64,000 bases of DNA, taken from contig JAJCXY010000051.1 in the NCBI GenBank assembly GCA_029263215.1, forward strand, positions 1 through 64,000, read 5' to 3'. This document shows, piece by piece, positions 35,602 to 45,226 of this stretch; the stretch's first letter is position 1, and each line of letters starts with the position of its first letter. The position numbers were made by a program, and so were the translations under genes. The stretch is from Acidimicrobiales bacterium (GTDB lineage Bacteria > Actinomycetota > Acidimicrobiia > Acidimicrobiales > Aldehydirespiratoraceae). The notes beneath the pieces were generated by a model. It saw nothing but the letters and a program-made list of their open reading frames with translations, searched no databases and had not been told where the DNA came from.

Positions 35602-36975
35602 GAAACGTCCGTGGCCGGCGCGGCCCACGAAGGTGAGATCGTCGATCACGAAGGTTCCGCGCGACAGCACGGTGCGTACCTGACCGGTGACCTCCACCCC
35701 TTCCCAAGCGGAGTGGTCGATGCGCATGTGGTGCGAATCGACTCCAAGCACGTGGGTGGCGGTGGGATCGTAGACCACGATGTCGGCGTCGGAACCAGGA
35801 GCGATGAGGCCCTTCTGGGGGTAGAGACCGAACAGCCGGGCCGGAGTCGTGGAGCAGGTCTCCACCCAACGGGCGACGGCGAGTTCACCGGCGACGACGC
35901 CGGTATGAAGCAGGTCCATGCGATGTTCGATCGATCCCAGCCCGTTGGGGGTCACCCGGAAGTCGTCGACGCCGAGCAGTTTCTCGTTGTCGCAGAACGG
36001 GCAATGGTCGGTGGACACCACCGCGAGATCGTCGCGCCGCAATCCCTGCCAGAGAGATGCATGGTTGTGGCCCTCACGAAGAGGTGGTGAGCAGATCGAG
36101 CGCAGTCCGTCGAGGCCGGGCCGGTCGAGGTGGTCCTCGATGGTGAGATAGAGGTATTGGGGGCAGGTTTCGGCAAACACGTTCTGGCCCCGATCGCGGG
36201 CCCACTTCACCTGCTCGAGTGCGTCTGCGGAGGTGAGGTGGACTATGTACAGCGGCGCGTTGGCAACCTCGGCGAGGGCCGCGGCGCGATGTACGGCCTC
36301 GCTTTCGAGTCGGCTGGGCCTGGTGCGACCATGCCAAACCGGTTCGGTGTCGCCCCTCTCGGCCGCCCAGTCGCGCAGCACATCGATGGCGATGCCGTTC
36401 TCGGCGTGCATCATCACCAGAGCGCCGAGATCGGCAGCGCGGCGCATGGCCCGCAGCAACTTCCCATCATCGGAGTAGTAGGCGCCCGGATAGGCCATGA
36501 AGTATTTGAAGCTGGTGATGCCTTCGTCGACCAGGGATCCCATCTCCTTCAGGGCAAGTTCATTCACATCGCCCATCGACAGGTGGAAGCCATAGTCGAT
36601 CGCACACTGGCCGTCGGCCTCGGCGAGGCGCTCCTCCATCGCGTCACGCACATGCATGCCCACCATCTGGCCCGCGAAGTCGATGATGCTCGTGGTGCCG
36701 CCCCAAGCAGCCGCGGCGGTGCCGGTGGCGAAGCTGTCGGACGATGTGGCCTCCGGGCTCATCGGAAGCTGGAGGTGGGTGTGAACATCGACTCCCCCCG
36801 GCACGACATAACAGCCGGTGGCATCGACGACGCGATCTGCGCCCGCGGCGGCGCCGAGGGCCAGATCGGTGCCTGGCTCGAGTACGGCGAGGATGCATTC
36901 GCCATCGATCACCACATCGGCGGGGGTGGCCCCGCTGGTGGATACGACGTCGCCGCCGCTCACGACGATGGTCAT
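35569..36975 (-). CDS. hyuA: dihydropyrimidinase / D-hydantoinase
   Basis: A 468-residue cyclic amidase. Metal ligands H65-x-H67 (GVDVHTHLQL), the lysine to be carbamylated in GITSFKYFMAYPG, His in MMHAENG, IVHLTSADAL and Asp in STDHCPF are all present. The C-terminal strand is VVYDPTATHVLG. It opens hydantoin or dihydropyrimidine rings. ATG at 36975 gives the family length; the open frame continues upstream as a shadow of the PKD gene. A hyuA gene is also part of the E. coli yqeB/yqeC/ssnA/xdhD island. The C-terminus overlaps the dipeptidase gene by 33 bases. Confidence 0.88.
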   Translation of the reverse strand: MTIVVSGGDVVSTSGATPADVVIDGECILAVLEPGTDLALGAAAGADRVVDATGCYVVPGGVDVHTHLQLPMSPEATSSDSFATGTAAAAWGGTTSIIDFAGQMVGMHVRDAMEERLAEADGQCAIDYGFHLSMGDVNELALKEMGSLVDEGITSFKYFMAYPGAYYSDDGKLLRAMRRAADLGALVMMHAENGIAIDVLRDWAAERGDTEPVWHGRTRPSRLESEAVHRAAALAEVANAPLYIVHLTSADALEQVKWARDRGQNVFAETCPQYLYLTIEDHLDRPGLDGLRSICSPPLREGHNHASLWQGLRRDDLAVVSTDHCPFCDNEKLLGVDDFRVTPNGLGSIEHRMDLLHTGVVAGELAVARWVETCSTTPARLFGLYPQKGLIAPGSDADIVVYDPTATHVLGVDSHHMRIDHSAWEGVEVTGQVRTVLSRGTFVIDDLTFVGRAGHGRFLRRDLSDVLV

Positions 36976-37141
36976 GATCAGGACCCTCTTCCTGCGGAGA
37001 TATGGGCCAACCCTAGCTTTGAATGATTCGACCGATCGGGTCAACCAGGGCCATCGGAAGCAGACTGAAACTACTCTGAGTGGCGACTCGGACGGCTTGA
37101 CCGCTCTAGGTGGTATCAGCTGAGCGCGATAGTCTCTTGCT

Positions 37142-40100
37142 GTGCGAATGCGGTGGAATCGGGCGCTGGGAGCGGTGGTGGTTGTCGCCACGGTGGGGAC
37201 GGGTGCCGCCGCGTTCCAGATCGACCCCGAGGTGATCACGAGGGTCGCCACAGCCACCAACGGGATCTGGATCCCTGCGACCTTGTCGGGCGAGATCATC
37301 CATGTCGATGCCGCCACGGGTGAGGTCACGGCAAGAGTCGACGTAGCCAGGCCGGGGGCGGAGCTGGAACTCGCCGAGACCGGGAGCGAGGTGGTGGTGG
37401 TCGACCGCACCGCCGGACGGGTGTCGCTCGTCGATCCCGCACTCCACGAGGTGGTGCGTGAAGTCGGTGCGGTTCCAGCTGGCCTCGATTTGGTCGATAT
37501 CGGGCCGGACGGGATCGTCGCGGCCGCGGGCTCCGAAGTGAGCATGATCGATCTCGAAGTCACCCGCTCCACCTCGATCAATGTCGGCACCGAGATCGGA
37601 TCGATCGTGGCGTCTGGCCCCGGAGGGCTTGCAGCCGGTGGTGAGATGGTTCGGTCCTTCGACACCACCGGTTCCGAAGAGGTAGACGGCAGTGCCGGCG
37701 CCGATGCCAGAGTGGTTCGCGCCGGCGAGTTAGTGATGGTGATCGACGGCACCTCTCTCGATCAGCACGAAGGGAGCCGCCGCAGCTGTCTCAATGAGCC
37801 TCTCGGCCCCGATGCCCGGGTGATCGGTCACGAGTCCGGGATGGTGATCAGTGTCGATCATGGCCTGGTGCAGATGTCTGATCTAGACACCGGCACGTGT
37901 GAGCGCCTGCGTATCGCCGACACCGACACCGTTCTCGGCCGTCCGGCGATGGCCGGTGGGTTCGTATTCGTTCCTGAGCCCGAAGCGAGTTCGGTCCACA
38001 TCATCGACCTGCTCAGGCGCCGATCAACGGTGCACCGGGTGGCCTTCGGTTCTTCTGATCTTCGCATCCGCAGTCGGGGTGAGATCGTGGTGGCCTATGC
38101 GGTCGACACCTCGTTCGCGGCCCTTCTGGATGCTCAGGGCGTGGTGAGCACCATCAACACCCTTCGCACTGATCAGCCCTTGGTGGCGGTGATCGGTGAT
38201 GCCGGCTCATCGGCGGTGGTGGGCGGCGACGTCGACGCGCCGGGCGTGGGGCTCAACGGGATCGACGGCACCACTCAGGCGAGCAACGAACTCGAGGTCC
38301 AGGCGGCGGTGCTGGCGGCCACTATCCGCAATGAGGAAGAACCCGAACCTATCGCCGAGGCACCCTCCGATGAGCTGGTGGCCAACTTCGCCTTCAGTGC
38401 CGACACCGTTGCTGTGGGCACCGAGGTCCGCTTTGTCGACGAGTCGACCGGCTCGCCTCGCTCCTGGATCTGGGATTTCGGCGACGGTGATGGTGCGGAA
38501 GGCCCCGAGGTCTCCCATGCCTGGCAGGAAGCCGGCACCTACGCGGTCACCCTCCACGTCGCCCGCGACGATCTCTCGGCCCAGGTCAGTCTCGCCATCG
38601 TGGTGATCCCGGCCGAAGTCGAGCTGCCACCATCGGCCGACTTCACGGTCAGCGCCGGGGTGGTCAGCGTGGGAGATGCGGTCGCTTTCGCAGACAGGAG
38701 CGCGGGCGACATCAATCGTTGGCACTGGGACTTCGGCGATGGCACCCAATCTTCGTTCCCGAACCCCAGCAAGTCCTGGGACCGTTCCGGTCGCTACACG
38801 GTGGTGCTCACCGTGGCCAACGAGCAGGGCTCCGACTCGGCCACGCTCGTGGTCGAGGTGATCGACGAACTGAGACCGCCGCTGGCGGTGATCGGCGCAT
38901 CCTCCCAATTGGTCGAGGTGGGTGAGCCCGTCGTATTCACTGCGGTATCCACGACGGATCCGGCTCTCTTCGGCTGGGACTTCGGAGATGGTCAGAGTTC
39001 CACCGGCGAATCGGTCACTCACGTGTTCACCGAGGAAGGCACATTCACCGTCACCGTGCTCGCCACCAACGACGCCGGCAGCTCCACAGCCCAGATTGAG
39101 ATCTCGGTGGTGCCGGCCACGGTCGTTCCCGTTGCCCACATCGCCAACCTTCCCTTGATCATCGAGGTGGGCGATGTCGTCGCCCTCACCAGCTTGTCGA
39201 GCAATGGTCCCGACACCGAGGTGTGGTCGTTCGGCGACGGCGAGACGGCGAGTGGCACCACCGTCACCCACACGTGGGCTTCGGAGGGGATGTTTCTCGT
39301 CAGCCTCACCGCCACCAATGGCGCAGGCTCGTCCACCAGCACCGTGATGGTGGACGTGTTGGCCGACCTACCGCCACCCGTGGCGGTGATTGCCGGCTTC
39401 GATCGCTCACCCTGGGTTGGTGAGGCCACCCTCTTCACCGAGGCTTCCCTCGACGCCACCGCGTGGAGCTGGGACTTCGGTGACGGCGTCATCTCGGGGG
39501 CACGCACCCCGCTCCATACCTTCTCCACACCGGGGCCCCACACCGTCACGCTCACCGTCACCAATCGAAATGGGTCGGATTCCACATTCGTCGCGGTCGA
39601 CGCAAGGCTCCGGCCAACCGCCGCCTTCGCCGTCTCGCCGGTCGCGCCACGCGTGGGCCAACTCGTCAACTTCACCGACCTGTCGGTCAACGCCACGACC
39701 TGGTCGTGGGATTTTGGCGACGGATCCACCTCGGTACTCAAGAATCCCACCCACACCTACGCCGCCCAGGGCAGCTATTCGGTGCAGCTCACCATCTCGA
39801 GCCCAACCGGCGATTTCGACACCACCCTTCCCACCTTGGTTGTAGTGAATCCTGCGCCTCCTGCACTGTCGGGTATCAGCACGATCGACCCGGCCACAAC
39901 CCTCGACCGCAACACCTTCACTGCGGTGGTTGGTGCATCATCAGGTCCGATCGACACCTACGAGATCGACTACGGCGACGGGAGCGCGATCGAGGGCAGC
40001 CCACTCTCGACCTTCCAGCACCCCTTCGCGGCCGCCGGTGTCTACACAGTCCGGATGCGCGCCCGCGGTCCGCTGGCCGACTGGTCTCCCTGGATCAGCC

Positions 40101-40918
40101 GGACGCTCAATGTCGTTGACCCGGCCCCACCCCTTGTCGCCATCGCGGCAGCCGTCCCGCTTTCGGCACCGCTGGGGTTCGTCACCCTCACTGGTGAGGC
40201 ACTCCCGGGGACGGGTCCGATCAATACGTGGGCGTGGGAGATCACCGGCACCGCGGGCACCGTCTCGTTGGGTGGGCGAGAGGTCATCCACAACTTCACC
40301 GCCACCGGCACGTATCAGCTCACCGTTCGCGCCGCTGGCCCGGTGGCGGTCGCGTCGGCGACCCGGAGTATCACGATCACCCTCCCGCCGGCCCCGGCGA
40401 TCACCGCTCTCATCGCCTCGCCGTCGCCGGCCACCACCGGCAGCACGGTCCAGTTCTTCCCCACCGTCACGGGCTCGGTGGTGGAATGGGCGTGGGACTA
40501 CACGAACAGCGGCACCTACGTGCCCGGCCTAAACCCGGGCGCAACCATCTTCAACGCCGCCGGATCACACACAGTGTCGCTTCGCGTAACCGGCCCCCAC
40601 GGTCAGACCGCGTTCGCTTCGGTGGTGGTGATCGTGAACGGTCCGCCGCCGGTGGTCGATTCGATTTCGCCGATTGTTGGCACTACGGGTGTGCCTGTCT
40701 CGTTCACTGCTGGGGTGACTGGTTCGGTTGTGGGATGGGCTTGGGACTTTGGTGATCTGGCTAGTGCTACTGATGTGAGCAGCTTGGTGAGCCCGAGTTA
40801 TGCGTATCCGGCGGCGGGTTCTTACACGGTGACGCTCACAGTTACCGCGGTAGACGGTCAGACCGCGTTCGCTTCGGTGGTGGTCATCGTGAGCGATCCT
40901 CCGCCGACTGTTCCGTAA
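37142..40918 (+). CDS. secreted multi-PKD-repeat surface protein
   Basis: A 1258-residue exported protein. A signal segment (MRMRWNRALGAVVVVATVGT) leads into a repeat-rich region, about 37-400, with the look of a beta-propeller (IWIPATLSGEIIHVDAATGE). Ten PKD or PKD-like units then fill about residues 410-1255, most carrying the core WDFGDG (for example SWIWDFGDGDGAEG, WHWDFGDGTQSS). There is no C-terminal anchor. The last unit uses many T-ending codons unlike its neighbours and lies between two identical 31-base repeats. Likely adhesion or carbohydrate contact; ligand unknown. GTG start. Confidence 0.83.
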   Translation: MRMRWNRALGAVVVVATVGTGAAAFQIDPEVITRVATATNGIWIPATLSGEIIHVDAATGEVTARVDVARPGAELELAETGSEVVVVDRTAGRVSLVDPALHEVVREVGAVPAGLDLVDIGPDGIVAAAGSEVSMIDLEVTRSTSINVGTEIGSIVASGPGGLAAGGEMVRSFDTTGSEEVDGSAGADARVVRAGELVMVIDGTSLDQHEGSRRSCLNEPLGPDARVIGHESGMVISVDHGLVQMSDLDTGTCERLRIADTDTVLGRPAMAGGFVFVPEPEASSVHIIDLLRRRSTVHRVAFGSSDLRIRSRGEIVVAYAVDTSFAALLDAQGVVSTINTLRTDQPLVAVIGDAGSSAVVGGDVDAPGVGLNGIDGTTQASNELEVQAAVLAATIRNEEEPEPIAEAPSDELVANFAFSADTVAVGTEVRFVDESTGSPRSWIWDFGDGDGAEGPEVSHAWQEAGTYAVTLHVARDDLSAQVSLAIVVIPAEVELPPSADFTVSAGVVSVGDAVAFADRSAGDINRWHWDFGDGTQSSFPNPSKSWDRSGRYTVVLTVANEQGSDSATLVVEVIDELRPPLAVIGASSQLVEVGEPVVFTAVSTTDPALFGWDFGDGQSSTGESVTHVFTEEGTFTVTVLATNDAGSSTAQIEISVVPATVVPVAHIANLPLIIEVGDVVALTSLSSNGPDTEVWSFGDGETASGTTVTHTWASEGMFLVSLTATNGAGSSTSTVMVDVLADLPPPVAVIAGFDRSPWVGEATLFTEASLDATAWSWDFGDGVISGARTPLHTFSTPGPHTVTLTVTNRNGSDSTFVAVDARLRPTAAFAVSPVAPRVGQLVNFTDLSVNATTWSWDFGDGSTSVLKNPTHTYAAQGSYSVQLTISSPTGDFDTTLPTLVVVNPAPPALSGISTIDPATTLDRNTFTAVVGASSGPIDTYEIDYGDGSAIEGSPLSTFQHPFAAAGVYTVRMRARGPLADWSPWISRTLNVVDPAPPLVAIAAAVPLSAPLGFVTLTGEALPGTGPINTWAWEITGTAGTVSLGGREVIHNFTATGTYQLTVRAAGPVAVASATRSITITLPPAPAITALIASPSPATTGSTVQFFPTVTGSVVEWAWDYTNSGTYVPGLNPGATIFNAAGSHTVSLRVTGPHGQTAFASVVVIVNGPPPVVDSISPIVGTTGVPVSFTAGVTGSVVGWAWDFGDLASATDVSSLVSPSYAYPAAGSYTVTLTVTAVDGQTAFASVVVIVSDPPPTVP
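40599..40629 (+). repeat. 31-base direct repeat, copy 1, in the PKD gene
   Basis: Begins ACGGTCAGACCGCGTTCGCT and is identical over 31 bases to the copy at 40854-40884. The two are 255 bases (85 codons, one PKD unit) apart and enclose the codon-shifted last unit, as expected from a recent unit duplication or recombination. Confidence 0.9.
40854..40884 (+). repeat. 31-base direct repeat, copy 2, in the PKD gene
   Basis: Exact second copy of the repeat at 40599-40629. It ends at the base where the convergent transglutaminase-like gene's stop begins, so the repeat, the PKD 3' end and the neighbour's 3' end all meet here. Confidence 0.9.
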
Positions 40919-43073
40919 AGACCGACGGCCGGGCGCTCCAGCCGCGAGCCCGCGGCGCCACCGGAGCCCGATGGCGCAATACGCGGGGGTCTACGAGCCG
41001 GCCGAGGGTGGCCCGTCGGCCGCGGACGCTCACCAGGATGCGTTCGGCGCGTTTGAGAGTTTCCCAGGCATCGGAGGCCTGCTCGGGGGTGCAGTGTCGA
41101 GGCCCGTGCAGAGCAAGAGACGCGATGGCTCCGAGTGCTTCGGCCTCTTCGCCGAGCTCAGGATCCATTTCGGCGGCCATGTAGACGATGTCGTTGACCG
41201 TGGTGGTCCGGGCCACCGGTGCGCCCGCCTCACGCATCCGATCGACCAGTTCGGCCCAGGCCCCGAGGATGCGGGGCTGGATGTCGCGATGCGACCGCCT
41301 CACCCGACGGCGGATCACCCGAATCGACAGCATGGTCAGCAGCGAAACGACGAGCAGGGTGAGCAGGATCGTGGTGGGATCATTCCAGGGCTGATCGTCG
41401 TCTTGGGCGAAGTCGGACTCACCTGAGCTGCCGTCGGGTTCGAGCTGGCGGGGCAGGGCCCGAGCCTGCACGACGGTGTCCTCCGGAACCGTGGTGCTGG
41501 TGACGTTGGTGTCGAGGCTGGTCTCCGACGGGCCCTCGTTCTGTCGGGGCACGGGGTCGAATGCGACCCAACCGACTTCGGGAAACGCCAGCTCGGTCCA
41601 GACATGAAGATCGGAGGCCACCACCTGGTTGTCGTTGGCGATGTAGCCCACCACCACCCGGGCCGGGATGCCGAGCGACCTGGCCATGAGGGCATGGATG
41701 GACGCCAACTGTTCGACGCCGGTGGGTTCGAGCTTCTCGAGGTCGTCGCGTAGGCGACCGAGCGAGTGGCCCGGCACCACGCTGTCGTCACGGCCGAGTT
41801 CGCGAACCAGGTTGGTGAGGGCGTCGCCGGCAGTGATCGCGTCGGGCGCGGTCCCGGCGACACGTTGGGCGTTGACTCTTATCGAGTCGGGTAGGGCGGC
41901 AGGGACCTCGGCGTAGACGGGATCGACCTCTTCTCGGGCCCCGTCGAGACCCTCGAGCCCGCTGCGGCCAACCACCGTGCCGGTCACGAGATAGCGCCTG
42001 AGGGGGTTGCTTCTGAGAGCGGTCTGGGTGGATTCGTTCCAGCGAATGTCGGTGAGGTCTGTTCCGACGACGCGGTCGGGAAGTGGGATCCACGGTCCCG
42101 CCAATGCGCTGACGGAGATCTCCAGGCGCACTACTTCCCCCGGTGGCAGCGCACTCGCCTGGGGAAACGCGGCCACGTCCCGAAAATCGGTGGAGGGCAG
42201 CCAGCGCTCCCCGTCGTGCACGTCGTACACCTGGAGGCGGAGGCGTAGTTCGGGAAGTTGCCCGCCTGTGCTCGACACCACGCTGAGTACCGGCGAATCG
42301 TCGCCGATACTGGCAGAGAACTCGGCGAGGATGTCCGGAACCTCGGTGGCGACGATAGTGATGTCGCGGCTCGCCCTCGGATCGGATGGGTCGGCACCCA
42401 CCCTGGTGACCGTCTGCCCCACCACGGCTGCGACAAGGCCCGCCGTGCCGATCACGAGCATCAGTGATACGACGCGACCGGACCGCCAGCGATTGTCGGT
42501 CGCCCTCGTGGTGGTGGCGATCATCGCCAGCGCCGCGCATCCGACCGTGGCGCCCACCGCAGCATGGGCGAGCCCGCTCGGCAGCGCGGCGGCGACCGCC
42601 AGCCACAGCAGCACTGATGCCCCACCGATGGCGGCGAGGGCGGTGTTGTGGCGTGCCGCGAGGTGAACGGCGAGAGCGGTGACGACCCAGGCAACGATGG
42701 CTACGAAGATCCCGGCACTGGGAGCATCACGAAGTGGCACCTGATCATCGAGGAGGGCGCTCCATCCGTGGAACAAGCCGCTCCAAACGTCGCCCCAGGG
42801 TTCGGTCGACAGGGGGGCGCGCCGGAAACTCTCGGCCATCACCACCAACGACCACAGAAGGGCACCGATCGCGGTGATCGCGGCGAGCGCTGGAACCGAT
42901 GCTCGCCAGCGGATCGACTCCAGCAGGGTGGCGATGGCGGCCGCGATGAGGGTTCCTAGGACTATCCGGTAAGCCCAACCCGTTCCCTGAAATACATCAC
43001 GAAAAGGTACGAGGGCGAGACTCACGACGGTGACCGCCGCGATCACCGTGGTGGGAGCAGGGTGGAGCCTCAT
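40884..43073 (-). CDS. transglutaminase-like membrane protein (DUF3488/TgpA type) lacking the catalytic cysteine
   Basis: A 729-residue membrane protein. Several N-terminal helices (about 1-225), an extracytoplasmic region with a transglutaminase core, one late membrane helix (ILLTLLVVSLLTMLSIRVI) and a cytosolic DUF4129-like tail. The core keeps the His (LHVWTELAFP) and Asp (GWVAFDPVP), but the normal G-x-C-E-Q-F-A reads T-G-V453-E-Q-L-A, so Cys is Val (codon GTC). It is predicted inactive as transglutaminase or protease. It ends the MoxR-DUF58-TgpA operon. Its 3' end overlaps the convergent PKD gene by 35 bases. Confidence 0.85.
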   Translation of the reverse strand: MRLHPAPTTVIAAVTVVSLALVPFRDVFQGTGWAYRIVLGTLIAAAIATLLESIRWRASVPALAAITAIGALLWSLVVMAESFRRAPLSTEPWGDVWSGLFHGWSALLDDQVPLRDAPSAGIFVAIVAWVVTALAVHLAARHNTALAAIGGASVLLWLAVAAALPSGLAHAAVGATVGCAALAMIATTTRATDNRWRSGRVVSLMLVIGTAGLVAAVVGQTVTRVGADPSDPRASRDITIVATEVPDILAEFSASIGDDSPVLSVVSSTGGQLPELRLRLQVYDVHDGERWLPSTDFRDVAAFPQASALPPGEVVRLEISVSALAGPWIPLPDRVVGTDLTDIRWNESTQTALRSNPLRRYLVTGTVVGRSGLEGLDGAREEVDPVYAEVPAALPDSIRVNAQRVAGTAPDAITAGDALTNLVRELGRDDSVVPGHSLGRLRDDLEKLEPTGVEQLASIHALMARSLGIPARVVVGYIANDNQVVASDLHVWTELAFPEVGWVAFDPVPRQNEGPSETSLDTNVTSTTVPEDTVVQARALPRQLEPDGSSGESDFAQDDDQPWNDPTTILLTLLVVSLLTMLSIRVIRRRVRRSHRDIQPRILGAWAELVDRMREAGAPVARTTTVNDIVYMAAEMDPELGEEAEALGAIASLALHGPRHCTPEQASDAWETLKRAERILVSVRGRRATLGRLVDPRVLRHRAPVAPRARGWSARPSVFTEQSAEDRSR

Positions 43074-43095
43074 GACCTCACCCGCCGGTTCTGTC

Positions 43096-44235
43096 TCATG
43101 ATCTCACCCGCCGGTTCCAGGCCTCCGCGAAGTCGAGGCTTGTGGCTGCGTTGATCAGCACCGCACCACCCACCTCGTACACCCGCGAACTCTCGCCACT
43201 ACCCATTCGCACCATGGTGAGCTGATCGAAGCGGTGGCGCAGCGGCCCCAGACTCTCGAGCGCATCGGCGCCGGCTCGGCCGGTGACGGTGGCACAGGAC
43301 AGGCCCGTGGGGCCGCGGCTTGCTTCGAGTGCGGCGCGCCCGATGCTGGAGCCGGGCTGGGGTTTGGGTCGCACCGAAGCCAGGAAATCCATCACCGCGA
43401 GCTGGGACGACCGGTCGTCGACCACACCGCCGTCGGTGGTGTGGAGGGTGAACGGGAAGCGGCGAGTGATTGCAGCCAGCACGATGCTCGCTGCGGCGCG
43501 GACCGCATCCTCGAACGACTCCTCGGTATAGACGTCTTCGCTCACATCGAGGATGACGCTGGTGCGCGGCCGGTGCACATCGATGTTGCGGCGCACCATG
43601 AGCTCACCGATGCGGGCCGAGGAGCGCCAGTGCACGAGCCTCAGGTCGTCGCCGGGCACGTACTCGCGGAGGCTGGAGAAGGTGACGCCTCCCTCCACGC
43701 CCTCGCCGGAGGGAATGCCGTCCATGTCGCGGCGGAGCCCCACCGGGAAAGGTGAGACGGCATGGCTGAGGGGATGGACGATGAGTCGGCCCTGTTCCGA
43801 CGACTCGTCGCCGCGACGGGCGAAGCCCATTGGATCACCCCGGTTGACGATCAGGGGCCCGATGGCGAATACGCCTCGGCGATCGGTGGGGAGCGCATGA
43901 TCGATCACCACGGACTCACCGGGTTCGAGCGGGGGCAGTTCGATTGGCACCTGCCGGTCGCCGATCCGTTCTTGCATGATTCCGGTGCCAGAGGTGTGGC
44001 GACCACGATTGGTGACCGTGAGCTCGGTCCTGGCCTCATCACCGGTCACCACCCGCTCGGGACGGACCCTTCGGGTGCTGGTGATGTCGGCGCGCCGGGT
44101 GACCACGATCAGGGCGATTGCCACCGCGATCACGAAGGAGGCCCCCATCGATGTGAGAGCCGGGTAGCCGGTGAAGAGTCCCCCGATGATTATGAGCAGG
44201 CCGGCCGCGAGGGTTGAGCGCCCGGCGGGGGTCAT
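43096..44235 (-). CDS. DUF58-domain protein
   Basis: A 379-residue protein with two N-terminal membrane segments (AAGLLIIIGGLFTGYPALTS and the following helix). The DUF58 signature, which resembles a von Willebrand A fold, reads FSSLREYVPGDDLRLVHWRS followed by SARIGELMVRRN and TSVILDVSEDVYTEE. DUF58 proteins pair with MoxR ATPases and transglutaminase-like proteins in chaperone-like or envelope-related operons. It begins two bases after the MoxR stop on the same strand. No catalytic role is assigned. Confidence 0.87.
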   Translation of the reverse strand: MTPAGRSTLAAGLLIIIGGLFTGYPALTSMGASFVIAVAIALIVVTRRADITSTRRVRPERVVTGDEARTELTVTNRGRHTSGTGIMQERIGDRQVPIELPPLEPGESVVIDHALPTDRRGVFAIGPLIVNRGDPMGFARRGDESSEQGRLIVHPLSHAVSPFPVGLRRDMDGIPSGEGVEGGVTFSSLREYVPGDDLRLVHWRSSARIGELMVRRNIDVHRPRTSVILDVSEDVYTEESFEDAVRAAASIVLAAITRRFPFTLHTTDGGVVDDRSSQLAVMDFLASVRPKPQPGSSIGRAALEASRGPTGLSCATVTGRAGADALESLGPLRHRFDQLTMVRMGSGESSRVYEVGGAVLINAATSLDFAEAWNRRVRS

Positions 44236-44236
44236 G

Positions 44237-45226
44237 TCAGCTTCGCTCGGTTTCGTTCACCGGTATCTCGGTGAGCACCTCGTTGACGACCTCGGTGCTC
44301 GTCATGCCCCGCAGCTCTGCTTCAGGACTGACGATTATCCGGTGGGGGAGCACGTGAGGCGCCAGCAGGCGAACATCATCGGGAGTGACGAAGTGGCGAC
44401 TGTTGGCGGCGGCCCAGGCCCGAGCGGAGCTCGCCAGTGCTATCGACCCGCGGGGGCTCACACCGATGCGAACGGCCGGGTGGGCGCGGGTGGCGCCGGT
44501 GACGGCGATGAGATACTCCTTCACGGCCGAGCCGACGTGAACGCTGTCGGCGATGCGGGTCATGCGATTGAACCGGGCGGTATCGATGACGGGCATGAGT
44601 TCGGAGCGGTCCCAACGCTTCTCGTGCTGGTCGAGGATGGCCATCTCGGACTGAGCATCGGGGTAACCGATGTGGAGTCGCATCAAGAACCGGTCGAGCT
44701 GAGCCTCGGGCAGTTCGTAGGTGCCGTCGAGTTCGATCGGGTTCTGGGTTGCGATCACGACGAAAGGCTCGGGTACGAGGCGGGGAGTTCCGTCCACCGT
44801 GACCTGGTGCTCCTCCATCACCTCCAACAGTGCGGACTGGGTCTTCGGGGAGGCGCGATTGATCTCGTCGGCCACCACCACGTTGGCGAACACCGCGCCC
44901 TCGTGGAACTCGAACGTGTCGGTGGATCGGTTCCAGATCTGCACTCCGGTGACGTCGGTGGGCAAGAGGTCGGGGGTGAACTGGATTCGTTGGAGAGTTC
45001 CGTCGATCGTCTCGGCGAGGGCCCGCGCCAGTGATGTCTTTCCAACCCCGGGCACGTCTTCGATGAGGAGGTGTCCGTCGGCGAGGATGCAGGTGACCGC
45101 GAGTTCGACGATCTCGGGTTTGCCTTTCATCACCTGTTCGATGCTGGAGACGATCTTGTCGAAGTCGGTCGCGAAACCTCCAACCCGCCTCTTCACCGCC
45201 TTGTCATCGGTCTCCGCCATTGTCAT
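44237..45226 (-). CDS. MoxR-family AAA ATPase
   Basis: A 329-residue AAA+ ATPase. Walker A is HLLIEDVPGVGKTSLARAL, Walker B is NVVVADEINRASPKTQSALL with the VMEEHQV segment, sensor 1 is VIATQNPIE and sensor 2 lies in IGVSPRGSIALASSAR. MoxR ATPases act as chaperones that assemble or insert metal and cofactors in partner complexes. It is the first gene of the DUF58-transglutaminase operon and divergent from the enoyl-CoA hydratase gene. The 140-base gap before it should hold both promoters; I see no clear motif. Confidence 0.92.
   Translation of the reverse strand: MTMAETDDKAVKRRVGGFATDFDKIVSSIEQVMKGKPEIVELAVTCILADGHLLIEDVPGVGKTSLARALAETIDGTLQRIQFTPDLLPTDVTGVQIWNRSTDTFEFHEGAVFANVVVADEINRASPKTQSALLEVMEEHQVTVDGTPRLVPEPFVVIATQNPIELDGTYELPEAQLDRFLMRLHIGYPDAQSEMAILDQHEKRWDRSELMPVIDTARFNRMTRIADSVHVGSAVKEYLIAVTGATRAHPAVRIGVSPRGSIALASSARAWAAANSRHFVTPDDVRLLAPHVLPHRIIVSPEAELRGMTSTEVVNEVLTEIPVNETERS

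Noticed and set aside
36976-37752. Upstream extension of the dihydropyrimidinase frame by about 260 codons
   Set aside because: The added part is opposite the start of the PKD gene, is rich in Ser and Thr with no similarity, and the family start MTIVVSGGDV at 36975 gives the normal length.
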